From Polytrichum commune (taxonomy: Eukaryota; Streptophyta; Polytrichopsida; Polytrichales; Polytrichaceae): DNA of 64,000 bases. Under the pieces are notes generated by a model. The model did no database searches and was not told where the DNA came from. It was given only the letters and a program-made list of their open reading frames with translations. Both the position numbers and the translations under genes were made by a program. This document shows, piece after piece, positions 24,901-36,324 of this stretch. The DNA is taken from assembly GCA_950295325.1 (NCBI GenBank), contig OX485805.1:3904501-3968500 (forward strand), read 5' to 3'. How positions within the stretch are numbered: the stretch's first letter is position 1; every line of letters begins with the position of its first letter.

Positions 24901-26513
24901 CTAGAGGAGCCGACTAATGACATTGCACCAGATGTAGCTTATGTTCGGTCCTTGATAGGCGAGCTACCTGCATTACCTTCAAGTGGATTTGGACTCGTGG
25001 CTGAAGTACAAGCCGCCATAAGTTTGGATAGTCTGGATAGTATCCCTATGCCATCGCAACGGTCGCTTGAAGGACTTGAAGGAATCAGCACTCAGGATTT
25101 GGCTTTGTCTCAATTCAACAGTACTCAATGCTCACCAAACAGGATTGTTTTGCCGCCACCTGAATTGTCCCAGCACGAGAGTCTTTGCAACATGCATTCC
25201 AAGAATCCACGCTCGCCAAGGACACTTTCCGAAGGACCAGGTCCGTGGTTCTCGAGAGCTTTCTCAGTCGACAACAACAGAGATGGTGTAGAGTCCAAGG
25301 GTGACGAGGGGGCAGCCACCAAGACTGAAGTTGCTTTGGAGGCTGTACAACATGAAGTTGGAACGCATGACATCGCAAATGTGCGTCCAACTGCTTTGGA
25401 CGTGTCTCTGGATGATGTATTGGCAACAACAACTCTCAAGCCTGATGGACGGTAAGTGTTTTCATTGTTGTCATTCGTTGTGCACTTATGTCATTCGCTG
25501 CCACTTGTGTCATTCGCTGCCATTTATGTTTAGGGGTTGATCCATTGACTTCTGTAATGCAGGTTGGAACAACTTGTGAATACGATCTGCACAGAAGCAG
25601 GTGGGACCATGGTGAACAGTTTCGACTTTTTGTACCGCGGTGACTATTTGAGTTTAAGCTGGGTGGGCGATGTGTTGCCCTTAACAAAAACATATGGAGA
25701 ATTATCCAACCATATGATGGATTGGATAAGAGCATGGCTTAATCCACAGATTGAGGACGTAAAAACCTATGTATGCAGTCCTTATTTGGTTAGTCTGCTT
25801 AAATCGCATGTCCGTAACAAGAAAGATAGTGTAGAGGTCTATATAGACTTTTTGCATGTCAAGTACACCGCACTTCCAGGTTCGGACGTAAGAACACTAA
25901 TAGTGCCCTATACATGTGGTAAGCACTGGAGTGTATATGTGCTAGGGGATAGGGGTTTTTTTCATATTGACTCCATGCCAGGGTATGGTCTCCACTCCGA
26001 TGTGACTATTCGCACATCGCTTGCCAAGATGTGGACCGTAAGGAGTGGCAGTGTGCAGGCACAGTCTTCACATGTCCATAGATGGATAGAACCATCTGTC
26101 CCCAAGCAAAACTCGGGTTGGGCATGTGGTTTTTATGTCTTGAGGAACATCATGGAGTTTATCGAAGCTCTGAGACATAGACCACGTTCATTGGGTGAGG
26201 TTAGTGATGACACTGCACAATTAGGTGTTTAGATGACACTGAATGACATCAATTTTAATTTTAAGTTGATGTTCTTCACGGCCAAGATTGATGAGGGATG
26301 GTTTTGATGCAGGAATTTAAGCTGAATTACACTAGAAGCTATGCAATACAGACAAGGAACATCGTTTCGGAAGCGCTGGTGGCTGTCATTCAGGCTGGTT
26401 TTAGAGAGGAGACTGCATGGAACATGAAGGTTGTAATGGCCCAAGAAGATGACCCGTCTACGAGTGGAAAACAACAGAGTAGACGAAGCTGTAGAATGAA
26501 GAAGAAGTTCTAG
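21978..26513 (+). CDS. MULE-encoded Ulp1-like (C48) cysteine protease, six coding exons
   Basis: A SUMO-protease-type peptidase carried by the transposon; its target is unknown. Coding exons: 21990-22157, 22459-23496, 23658-24494, 24733-25451, 25563-26199 and 26313-26513. All junctions are GT-AG and in phase, giving about 1199 residues. The ATG at 21990 follows a TGCAG acceptor ending at 21977, so a 5' leader intron is likely. Exon 2 holds a CxxC-x12-H-x5-C cluster (C114, C117, H130, C136) that resembles a BED-type zinc finger, then a Pro/Ser-rich linker. Exon 3 is helical and charged. Exon 5 holds the protease core: H1042 in KHWSVYVL, D1056 in FHIDSMPG, Q1103 and C1109 in QNSGWACGFYVLRN, which is the full His-Asp-Gln-Cys set with the usual Q-x5-C spacing. 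The C-terminus is basic. The gene converges on the transposase with a 646-bp gap. Intact frames suggest selection or youth. Confidence 0.9.
22158..22458 (+). other. Intron 1 of protease gene with repeated TGTCCTTCA words
   Basis: The 301-bp intron holds TGTCCTTCA or close variants five or more times (about 22227, 22276, 22307, 22337 and 22419). The same word recurs in the other non-coding parts of the MULE in the sense orientation of the nearest gene. Confidence 0.8.
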
Positions 26514-27159
26514 CACTTGTAGATATGAAGGCAGTTATTAGGATGACATTCCATATGTCAAAGTATGTTTGTATCGATATGCATTTATGTGCATCAATTT
26601 TAATGAACTGGCTTTCTATCACACACTAGTGCCCATTATACATGAATGACCATCAGAGCAACACGCATTTCACATTATGAAGTAGTATGGGCTTTCATAC
26701 CAAAAACAAATATGAAGGACAATGACCAAGGTATGGAAGGACACTGAATGACATTGCATTAAGTCTGCAGGAACACCATTGGGCTACATGTGGATAGGAT
26801 GTACCCAATGTGAGGCGCGAGGATTTTATTACATACGGTTTTTATGTCTTGAGGACACTGAAGAACACTGAAGGACAGTAATATGACAATGTGCACCATG
26901 TTCATGCAGACAAGTGCACACATATATAAGTAAAATCAGAGGTCCTTGCAGAAATGTGTAGGACATATCAATAGGCCTTGCAGAACACTGAAGGATAGTG
27001 TATTAAGATCCTTGAAACACAGAAGGACACTGTATAGGGTGTAGTACACGGCTTTGGACATCGAGGAACACATAAGCACTGTGAAAAACATGGATATCAT
27101 TAACGACTTCACTAACATGACAACCAAGAGACACGGCTAGTAATAGAAGCACATTAGTA
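26514..27159. other. Gap between convergent MULE genes, rich in GAAGGACA and GAATGACAT words
   Basis: No coding sequence. Words such as actgaatgacat, gaaggacactg and gaagaacactgaaggaca repeat many times. Both transcripts should end here, so the region probably contains both 3' untranslated ends. The words are the reverse complement of those in the protease-gene introns. Confidence 0.75.
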
Positions 27160-30100
27160 CTATGTAATATGCACTGATTTTTTACGCCTTCGCGACGACA
27201 TCTCCAAGAAACTTTGATGCCGTTTGAGAGAATTGTCGCCCATCCTTTCAGGAAAAGAACTCGTCATGGGAGAGAATTCCATTTTGGCGACCCCCCTCGC
27301 AATCAGCTGGGTTTGCTTACCTCGTATATGCCTCAAGTCTGCAAGTAAGTAATCTTGGAGCGCTGGATACTCGTCGACTGTCCTCGTCAAGTCAATGTAT
27401 ATGTCATGCGCCTTGGTTTTAGGCCCAGGCTGTGATAGCCGCTCTTGTGATAGGTCGATTGGATTTTTGGCCTCTCCCAATGGTATATTGGTGATCATGT
27501 CATTAGAATTGTGAGAGTCAATGACAATTGGGTCTGCAGGCCCACCTGAGATGTGTCCTTCATCGTCGCGAATATGTAATATATTGTCATGTAAGTCTGC
27601 GTCGAGAGGAATTGGCTTCTGAGTTGGCCTTGCGAAGCACTGCGACAAGGGAGTTGCACGGTCAATGCCATGTTTGGTGCCTGCTTCACGAAAAATGACG
27701 CCATCCTCAACATCCGGGTGCAGCATTTTGAAGACCTTCACAGTATGTTTGCATATCATGCCCTCTTTTGCGATGGGACAATCACATTGGGCCCACTCGG
27801 AGTCCGGAGAATGAATGGTCCAGACTTTGGGTCGGTTGTTAATGGATCCAACATAAGCAACATCTTCATCCGGGCAAATGAGGACGTTTGTATCAGGTAT
27901 GGCATTGGCCCTGATTATTGCTGTTACGACAATACCTTCTTGCTTTGTGTTGCGTATGAATCCAAACGCCTTGCACTGCACACCATACCAGTAGTGTGTA
28001 AGAACATCTCCCATTAGGTGATAGATTAGCCAATCCATGCGCCTTCCCACAAACCTCTCCTTTGAAGAATTGAGAATATTTTTCAAATTGGAGTGGTATG
28101 ATTCAATGGCAGCGTTTGTGTTTTGGCCAGCATGTGGAATGCGTCGTGCTGTAGCACACCACATTGTTGTTTTGGATCTCCAAGTGTCATTCATGTACTT
28201 CATGAATGCTACAGCCCGCGGTCTGGTGTTCGTTATTGTATCAAGTTGTCGGACAGCCCAATCGACTGGGTCTTCATCAACCTTGCACCCCCTACCATAC
28301 ATTATGTCTCCAAGCATCTGAAGAACAGTGGCCCTCTCAGCAACTGCAGAAATCTTCTTCACTGCATTCTCAGCCCAAGACTTGCGGACGTGCCATAGAC
28401 ACAGAAATATTTTGGCCTCTGACCATATGATGCTGTACAAGAACAACAGTAGTTTAAAACAACAGGTTCGTATAATTGTGCATGAAAGACATATATGGGA
28501 CAATGAATATCAAAGAAAGTGAGGCAAGACCATGAATACCTCAAAGTATTGATTTCTGCCTGGGCATTGTCGACAACGATCGAAGAAGGTGCCCAATCTC
28601 GCTTGAGTGTGTGAACTCTATTTTGAAGTGCTTCAAGAACAGGGTGCAAATCTTGTTCGCGAGTGCGGGATATGACAAAGAATGCCACAGGTATGCCATT
28701 TCTCCACTCATCAAATACCATGATTGTGTACAGCGGATACTGGAATACGACAATGTGTGGATTATATAAACTAGAAGGTTTGTAATGACTACTGCGAATT
28801 TTGAATAGACAAAACACTGAATGAATAACCTTGAAGGACACGGAATTGGAAGTATAAGAACCATGAAGAACACTGAATGACATGAAAATTCAAAGGACAC
28901 TGAGATATGGCTTACCCTAGTTTGGCTTGTCCCAAATGTAGAATCAATAGAGAAGGCACTATTGTGTCCAAATTTCACCATCATCTCCAACTGCCACCCA
29001 GATTGGACAGCAAGAGTGAAAGGGGAGTCGTTTTGCACTTGTGAATTAATGTCCAACAAGGAATGCTCTTGATAATAGAACACATTTTCAGGGTTTTCCA
29101 TAACCCACATTCGCACGCTTATAGGGTCGGACGGGAGTTTCTCCCAAAGCTCCTCCGCTCGCTTTCGACAAATGTTTCTCACATCAACCGGCAACAAGAA
29201 TGTATCGCGGGTGACAACACCATTAGAAAGGGCCAACTCTCGTACTTCCTTTGTGTGTTGTTGCATGATCTGAGCAGGAGAAAGTCCTAACGCATGCATT
29301 TGAGTTATTTTCTGCTTCAATTCTTCTGAAAGTCCAGCGCCTAGTGCATACCTAGTCCCACTAACCATTGTGCCATGGCAGAGCTCTCCGTGGAGATTCA
29401 AATGTTCGGTGTTCTCATATATCAACACACATAAAGCACCATCGAGGTACGGCTGTTTTGCCACAAAGGCCCGTTGACACCCTCGCTTGATGGAATTTCC
29501 AGCCATGGTTTTCCCAATACGCTTCACCATTGCTACAGATGTTTTGTTCACAGGAAATGAATCATACTCAGGTACAACCTTCTTTCCTCGTTTTTTCTTC
29601 TGTGTATGGATGTTCTTCTTCCTTTTTGTCTGTGTGTATTTCAGCAGCATTTGCATGTCCTGCGGGACAATTCCTGTCTTGTCTTCAGGACCAAAGTTAC
29701 ATCTGTACCTGCTAGGCCGCATGAAGAGGATGATGCAATGCATGAGTGGTGTATACTTTGTACAATCCTGGGTGAGTATTAATCATATTTGTAGTATAGA
29801 TGGTGTTCAATGAAATCTGGGTGATATTTGAAAATCAATTAAGAATCACAAAACAGTCTAAGGAAGGACATTGTGGAATGATTGACATATTATGAATTGC
29901 TTACATATCGAAGGTGATTGTTAATCATGTATGTAGTATAGATGGTGGTGAATGAAATTTGGGTGACATTTGAATATCAATTCAGAATAACAAAGCATTA
30001 TAGGGAAGGACATTGTGAAAAGAAATAGATATTATGCATTGAGTACCTGTGTTTACAGATGTGAACCCTAAATGCTGGGAAGACCTACTTCCTGTGTAGT

Positions 30101-30527
30101 AATGACACCCTAAAACCCTGAAGGACATGGATGATCATAGCAAATCAATTTTGAAAAGGACAAACCTCACAACCATAGCTGCACTATTTGCACGAGGGGA
30201 CCTCAATGAATTGGCTGCAGTAACCCTAATGATTTCTTTGGTGAACTTGCAGGGATAGAGAGGGTGGTGTTGCTCTCCCTGAATGAAATCAGGGAGCCTA
30301 TCCCATAAAATGACTGCCAACATCGATGTCTTGTATTTCCCCTTCCCATGCGTCACATGCTTTGTCCATACCAAGTCTTGGAAGCAAAATTCACCAATAG
30401 GGGGGTTTTGGACTTGGTCTCTCATCTCCATGATGAGGTCAAGCTGTTTGGCCTGATCTGCAACAAGGTCTGTTTGGTGCAGATCATTGTCCACATTCCA
30501 TAATGAGTCAAGTCCTCCATTTGCCAT
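27160..30527 (-). CDS. MULE transposase with SWIM zinc finger, four exons
   Basis: Cut-and-paste transposase acting on the MULE ends in the nucleus. Minus-strand exons: 30527-30166, 29708-28916, 28739-28540 and 28432-27160. Junctions are GT-AG and in phase, totalling 875 residues. Residues 1-330 are the DNA-binding N-terminal part with a basic Lys-rich patch (TQTKRKKNIHTQKKKRGKK). The DDE-type core shows D376 in SIDSTFGTSQ, D442 in SIVVDNAQAE, the C-x2-H signature at C463/H466 (FLCLWHVRKSW) and E562 in NAAIESYHSNLKN. A SWIM finger follows at C668, C670, C679 and H681 (QCDCPIAKEGMICKHT), the usual MULE order. The C-terminal 150 residues are acidic then basic. The length and domain order match MuDR-type transposases. 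The translation start at 30527 lies 580 bp from the right inverted repeat. Confidence 0.92.
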
Positions 30528-31106
30528 TGGAGAAGGTTGATCACTTACAAATCATATGTGCAGATGAGGTGTGCAGATGATAAATGAACCTGCTGATAAA
30601 GGCTGAACCCTAAACTATGTAGACATGAATATCTGCATCACTTGTATTGCTGCCACTCTATGTGTGTATGAGCAAAACCTAAACTCAACATGTTTATGCT
30701 GGTTGAGAGTTGGGTGTGATTCAGAAAGTTCAGCAAGCATCAGAATGCTAAACATGCATGAGGAGTTAGAGGATCAAGCATCATAATGAAAGTGAATGTG
30801 GTGGGTTCTAACAAACCACCCTATCAATCCACAGAGCACATCACAGACATCATAGACATCACAACGTAGTAACCCAAAAAGACACGAAAGAGCACACTGG
30901 CTCCATATGATCCAGATCTCAGATCCGGAAAACCCGGAAGGACATGATCTGAAGTAATGACATGATCCGGAATGACATGACTGGAATGACATCATCTGAA
31001 TGACATGAACTGCCCATCTGTATGTCAATCGTGTTGCCGTCTTTCCGTCTATCGCATGGATGTAAATGGCTGACGTCACTGAACGGGCAGGGGCGCCGGG
31101 CAGCTT
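30528..31106. promoter_or_regulatory. MULE right subterminal region, probable transposase promoter
   Basis: Non-coding, between the transposase start and the right inverted repeat. At 30930-31010 it carries a cluster of GGAATGACATGA-type words spaced about 15 bases apart. The position suggests the transposase promoter and possibly transposase-binding repeats; this is inference. Confidence 0.45.
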
Positions 31107-31161
31107 CTGACCTGTCAGGGTCCCCCTACAAAAGCTCGTAGGGGGTACCATATTGTCTGCC
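31107..31161 (-). repeat. MULE right terminal inverted repeat
   Basis: Reads GGCAGACAATATGGTACC from the outside in and matches the left repeat at 51 of 55 positions. Its inner hairpin is imperfect because two of the four differences fall in one arm. Confidence 0.95.
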
Positions 31162-31170
31162 CCTTCCTCC
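31162..31170. repeat. 9-bp target duplication of MULE, right copy
   Basis: CCTTCCTCC, identical to 18756-18764, then continues into tcgccgcacttag exactly as the uninterrupted tandem copy does near 18556-18580. Confidence 0.95.
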
Positions 31171-31203
31171 TCGCCGCACTTAGAAAACACATCAGCTCGA
31201 CCC

Positions 31204-31217
31204 TCTATATAGAGGGT
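31204..31217. repeat. Candidate right end of Crypton-like element (palindromic 14-mer)
   Basis: TCTATATAGAGGGT inside the perfect palindrome ACCCTCTATATAGAGGGT. It matches the site at 13248, and on the reverse strand the shared text extends to GTAACC outside. See the left site. Confidence 0.45.
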
Positions 31218-31224
31218 TACGTTT

Positions 31225-31348
31225 GGTAACCGGCTCGAGGGCCAGGGTTATGACCTGGGGCCGGTGATGCCACGTGGCTCGCCCTCCGGGCTCGCCGCGT
31301 GAGCATCACCCGCCACAGGTCATAACCTTGGCCCTCTCGCCGGTTACC
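31225..31348. repeat. GC-rich 124-bp foldback
   Basis: The arms ggtaaccggc...ggttatgacctg and caggtcataacc...gccggttacc pair over about 50 bases each with some ten mismatches, leaving a short GC-rich loop. It sits directly outside the candidate right end of the Crypton-like element. No target duplication was seen. It could be a miniature element or part of the recombinase element end. Confidence 0.8.
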
Positions 31349-34048
31349 TAGTTCATAAACTAGATCTAACTACCAGAAATGATATGATTAGTCTGAAATA
31401 TATGGCTACTAATTCATAATTGCTGCACATCAAGAAAAGGTACCCAGAAACCGATCTCGAGTGAATGATCTCATTTGAGTGTTTTGAGTTTGAGTAAAGC
31501 CAGACTTGCCTTGAAGTTTCACAGCACACATCATAGTAATTCCAAATAGTAAGTAACACTAAATATCATATTTAGTGTAGTTTATGTCAAGTTCTGGAAG
31601 AAGAATTTCCTCATTGTGAATCCACACATTTGTGAGTTTGGAACTCTAAGATATTTGAATTTCTTAGATGCTGTGGCCCCTGCATGTCTGACTTTAAATG
31701 TATAGCAATAGAACATGCATGTCATCTGCTCAACAATTTCGAATCATGAAGATTGATTAACATTTTATGTTCCAGAATTATTGGAGGTGAGATGCAAAAG
31801 CTATTCCACAAACAATGCTCCAAACATATTGGTATTATAACCTTCATAGCTTTGTGAGATGGAAAACAAAGTTAGAGGTTTGACCAATCTGTTTTTGTAG
31901 CCCCACGATCCACCTATAGAAGTAGGCACTAAGCCATCCCCACACCCCCATGTCCACACAACCGTGGGTTAGGAGATGGTGAACGGACATCGCATGTTCG
32001 TGTGAAAACATTGACATTTCTTATTATTCCCTTCTTTCTTTCTATGAAGCCCCAAAATTTACCAAGTTTCTAAAATGTCGAAATACCTTATTAATTTTGA
32101 CATTAAAATAAAAATTTAAAGTGAGGATGCCACATGTCACGCAATGATTTGTTGGCATATGTGGAGAAGTTGATGTGGGATGAAAAGAAATTCAATTTCG
32201 TCAAGCAAAACGCCAAAGCTGATAAGGTACTACGGGTAAGCAGTCGACTCCATCTCGCCTATGCTCTTTTTGACAACAATGTGCTTCATTTGTCATAAGG
32301 CATGACAAATCGTGAATAGTTTTTGAAAGTTTTGTTGCTCCACCTCAAAGCCTCCAGAGTCCAGGCCAAATGTCTTACAAACACTCCCAGCATACGAGTC
32401 CCAGAGCTCACGTGTAACTTACTGCACAACAGGAAAAATTGTAAATCTTTCCCAGAGCACACTTCCCGCACATCTAAGTGTTTTTGCAAATCTATCGCAG
32501 TGGCAGATTCTCAAAGACTTCAGTTGTGTGGGTGTGTAGTCTGGGACTTGTATGTATGCTGGTAGTGAAAGTTGCACACAGATCAAAGGAAAGATAGGAA
32601 ATGGAAAGCTGATGGAAGAAATTCTTTGATCTGAAAGTATGTATGAATAATAAACAAGTATCCAGACCTAGAGTGAGCTAAATCAAACAATATTCGAGTG
32701 CATCTTTACCAGTTGGTGGTTTTTCAAGATCTCGTTATATACTGAATAATAGTCACAGTCTGGAGCTTGATAAAATGACATAAACATCACTAAGCTCATG
32801 CTCCCTCCCCCATTCTAAATAAAAGAAATGCCATGTTTCATGGGGACTTTGTCACGACAATTAGTATGAAGTTGGTTGTTTTTTGAGAATCATTGTATGT
32901 TTATTTTCAACCCTTGTCTACACTATTCTCATGCCTACAGTAGGTGGCACATGGAGATTAGCAATGTAAGCGATTTAAAAAAACTTAACATGGTGATGAT
33001 TTCATCAAGAAAGCCTTCATGTTGATGGCAAAATCTTCATGTGCACACCAGCCTCGTCATATTAAGACAATTTCCACACATAATGGATTAATTCTTGTGC
33101 AATTAATAGCTTCAAGAGATGTGCTAGATTTACCTCAATAATAGATTCACTGGAAGAGGTCCCTTGCAAATGACTGAATTTGTACTGAAACGGGGCTTCA
33201 ATCACTACATGAAAATCAACTCAACAATGCTTGAAGTTTGCAAATGGTTCACTATGACCTGCATTTGAGAGAACCTTTCAAGACAAACAAAACATTTCAA
33301 AAACATTTCACACATATTGGGCAAGAGCAAAATTGGGAGAACATGTCATTTCTAATAAGTTGGGGTGCCTATGCAATCACATCAACCTAGAGCTTAATCT
33401 AATTTGATTTAATGTTTGTTCCTTTTATCCTCATAAGCTCTAACATGTCATTGATTGGGGATTGTTGCACAGTGACTACCACACTCCGCCACTCTAAAAA
33501 ATTAGCCAGTTCGACACCATCTTGATGTACTTTTAGTCCCATCAGGCTTTGGCTTCCCAAACCTTGAAATCAATTTCATTACATTGGCACATGATCACGA
33601 GATATGTTTTCAAAGGAAACACTATTATTATACATTTATCTAAATATGGTATATAAGTACAAAGATGAAAAAAATAGAAGATGTAGAATCCTACAGCAAT
33701 TATCAGTCTGACAGCATGGAGTGCTAAGAAAGAAACATATATCAAGGGATAATTGCATGGTTCAATCCCAAAGAAAATATCTGTGTGTATTCTGTAACAT
33801 GAAACAATTATGGAAATATGTGTTGTTACAGTAAGTTTTTGGAACCTATATTTTACAAGATTTTGTATAGAAAGAGCATGTAGAAGTGTTCATACTGTGT
33901 CATTGACATTTGGAATTTTGAAGATCTGGAGAAAGTAGTAACACCACCATCAGACCATTGCCACCACATAATTTTTTAAGTTTCAAGAGGCATTTTCGAA
34001 ACAAACTGATATGTAGTATATGTGGAGTATAAATAGCATGCGCGCGCG

Positions 34049-34083
<35 letters not shown>

Positions 34084-35004
34084 CATCTTTCTTTTGTGAG
34101 AAAAATGAAACAAGATTTATTTCATTGCCAAAAAAATCCAACTCCACAGTGACCCAACAAAGAGAGCTGGGACCTCTCTTGGGAGAGGGAAATATTGCAT
34201 ACGAGCATAACACTCATCCGTCCATCATAAAAACTTGATCCTCTATAGATTTGTAGTTGGTCTATCTTAATTGACTTGGATTGGACTAACTCCCGGTCAT
34301 TAAAGCCAATTTTGATGTCAAATAAACTAGAAACAATAAAATACGGTATGCAAACTATTTCAGGGTTTTTATGTTGGATGAATGAGAAGTACACTTGTAT
34401 GTGCTAATTCCTTCTCTCCCCTCTCTTGAGTGCACTCACTGGAACCCAACAACCTTAGTTACAGTGAACATCCTAAGCATGTTTCACTAAGTCACCATTA
34501 GCCATTCGATTATTCCACATAGTTTTAGAGTTCGAGCTATGATAGAAGAGATTTGTTGATGTCCCACATATCGTCGAACTTCGCAAGGATGCGGCAAGGA
34601 TATCATCATAGATATCCTCCCTCTTAAAGTTTTTGAGAGCTTTATCCCATGATTCTTGCATATTCAAGAATCCCATACCAGATAGTTTGCTTCACCTTAT
34701 TGGCATCCCGCCTAGTGTTGTTCATGGCTCATGCACATGTTACCATTCGCTTCAGATGTGGCCCTTATATGTAGTCCAATTTGGAAATTTGGTGCAGACT
34801 GGATAGCCATGGCGAGCCATCATGACATGCTCACACTTCAGCTGCGTGCAAGCTTTTCCTTGGTTACAATTCAGAAAGTTATGCACAAAATGGAGTCACA
34901 AGGTGTGCACAGTGTCTACAAGTGCCCTGAAAGTTAACCACCTCTGTCTCGTCATCTAGGACTCTGGCCTGAATCTGGTAGACGTACAGCATTCACTACA
35001 ACGA
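31349..35004. other. Intergenic, AT-rich, no gene recognised
   Basis: All frames are short. A CG/CA/TA dinucleotide tract lies at 34039-34083. The block at about 34190-34440 (words ataaaaacttg, tttgatgtcaaa, agaagtacact) has a diverged direct copy at about 61320-61915. A block near 32345-32420 shares words with 9700-9760 and 39360-39410 (gcatacgagtcccagag). Nothing else is supported. Confidence 0.4.
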
Positions 35005-35228
35005 ACAGGGGGCACCGACCACTAGATTGAGATGAACCGGTCGAATTTGAGAAGTAACTGGTTGAAGTTCAGGACTTCAGGACAACTACCGATCATTTTA
35101 GAAGAATCTCTGCAATGTAACTCAAATCAATAAAGGAAAACCGAAAGATGTCAATATGTAACCGGCTGGACTTGGAAACACTCTACGATCTCGACCGATT
35201 ATGCTCGAAAATCTCCCCAGACACCGGT
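35005..35228 (+). repeat. AACCGGT-family repeat copy
   Basis: Runs from cgaccactagattgagatg through accggctggacttggaaac to atctccccagacaccgg. Parallel copies lie at 39078 and 54838. Confidence 0.8.
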
Positions 35229-36324
35229 TCACTCATGGCACAATCTACGTTAATCCTAGAACCTAGAGAGAGGTGAAAAATTTCAGGGCACTTGTTATGT
35301 GCTGGAACCAACCAGTGTTGGACTGGATTCTGGTATCACCTTTTTTGGAAACCAATTGGGTGTATAAAATGAGGTTTTTAACCACCATTTTAAAAGTGAT
35401 CCTTACATGTTTATGAAAACATTTACTTTTCATGCCATTTGGGTGTATACACCACGCAAGAACCTTGATATTCAGGTAAAACTACCCTAGTATCAATATG
35501 ATATGAGGATGGCATCGACCCTGGAACTAATACTTCAAATATACAATGTTTCTCTCATCTTGTATTTATCCACCAAGTGTCAATATTTGATTGGTACAGG
35601 CCGGCCAGGTCAGTTCGTTGAGACCATGTATTCATCTATATACCAATCCAACATTGATAAGAATAACACATTAAATTCGTCAACTCCTCATGTACTCGGT
35701 GCTCCTTGCATCTGGCTCACTAATCCTCAGCTGCAGCCATGATCATACACGCTCAAACACCAAAGAATTAGATGAGATCATCACGGCATACTACTCTTCA
35801 GTTGCAGAAGAGGCATGCAAAACCTTCACATATACCTTGTGATACCCATCAAGTATCATTGTCTGACTGGTATCACAATTTTGATACCGTGGGTCGGGTA
35901 GGATCTTTGGTACCATTACACCTGTACTGACAATGGATACCATGCATTTCTTTATATACCAGTTCATCAATATTATGCAAATAACACATTGAACGTGTTG
36001 AATCGTAGGGCCATCCTGGCCAGGCACGTACCCCTTGCACTGCCTCCCGTTTGAAAACTAAGGAATTAGATCACATCATCAGGGCATACTCTTCAGATGC
36101 AAAACTTTCATAATTAGGTAACGTCACCCCTGGTAGAAATATGGTATTAGGATGAAATTTGACTCATATAATAACAAGTCTACACAAAAACTCTCACCTT
36201 GTGATGCTACCACGCACAAAAAGTACCATGTCAAAATTTTGTTGGTATAATTATAATTTTGATACCAGTCAGGTCAATTCTTGGATATAATTATAAGACA
36301 ATTCAATGGATTCGAATCAAGACT
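35229..36324. other. Intergenic with a dispersed repeat, no gene
   Basis: Contains two diverged copies (about 35580-35760 and 35860-36060) of a repeat with words accagtcaa, acaatggataccatgcat and aacacattgaa; related text is near 37970 and 8390. No coding sequence recognised. Confidence 0.45.

Larger units (their letters stand above)
18765..31161. mobile_element. Apparently complete autonomous MULE with Ulp1-type protease gene, 12,397 bp
   Basis: Bounded by 55-bp inverted repeats with four mismatches and a 9-bp target duplication. Inside are two convergent genes: a Ulp1/C48 protease gene on plus and a MULE transposase on minus, both with all exon junctions in frame and no internal stop. The left arm (about 19.1-21.9 kb) holds captured exon fragments on the minus strand. 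Plant MULEs that carry a Ulp1-like protease are known in angiosperms as Kaonashi elements; this element has the same gene pair. Similar TIRs and intact frames suggest fairly recent insertion. Confidence 0.93.
13248..31217 (-). mobile_element. Crypton-like tyrosine-recombinase element, broken by two nested insertions
   Basis: The proposed element is bounded by the palindromic 14-mers at 13248 and 31204 and contains the DUF3504-type recombinase gene on the minus strand. Subtracting the MULE with one 9-bp duplication and the solo LTR with one 5-bp duplication leaves about 3.8 kb, a normal Crypton size. Cryptons carry a single tyrosine recombinase and no transposase, reverse transcriptase or long inverted repeats, which fits. 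The coding evidence is strong; the exact ends are tentative. Confidence 0.55.
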
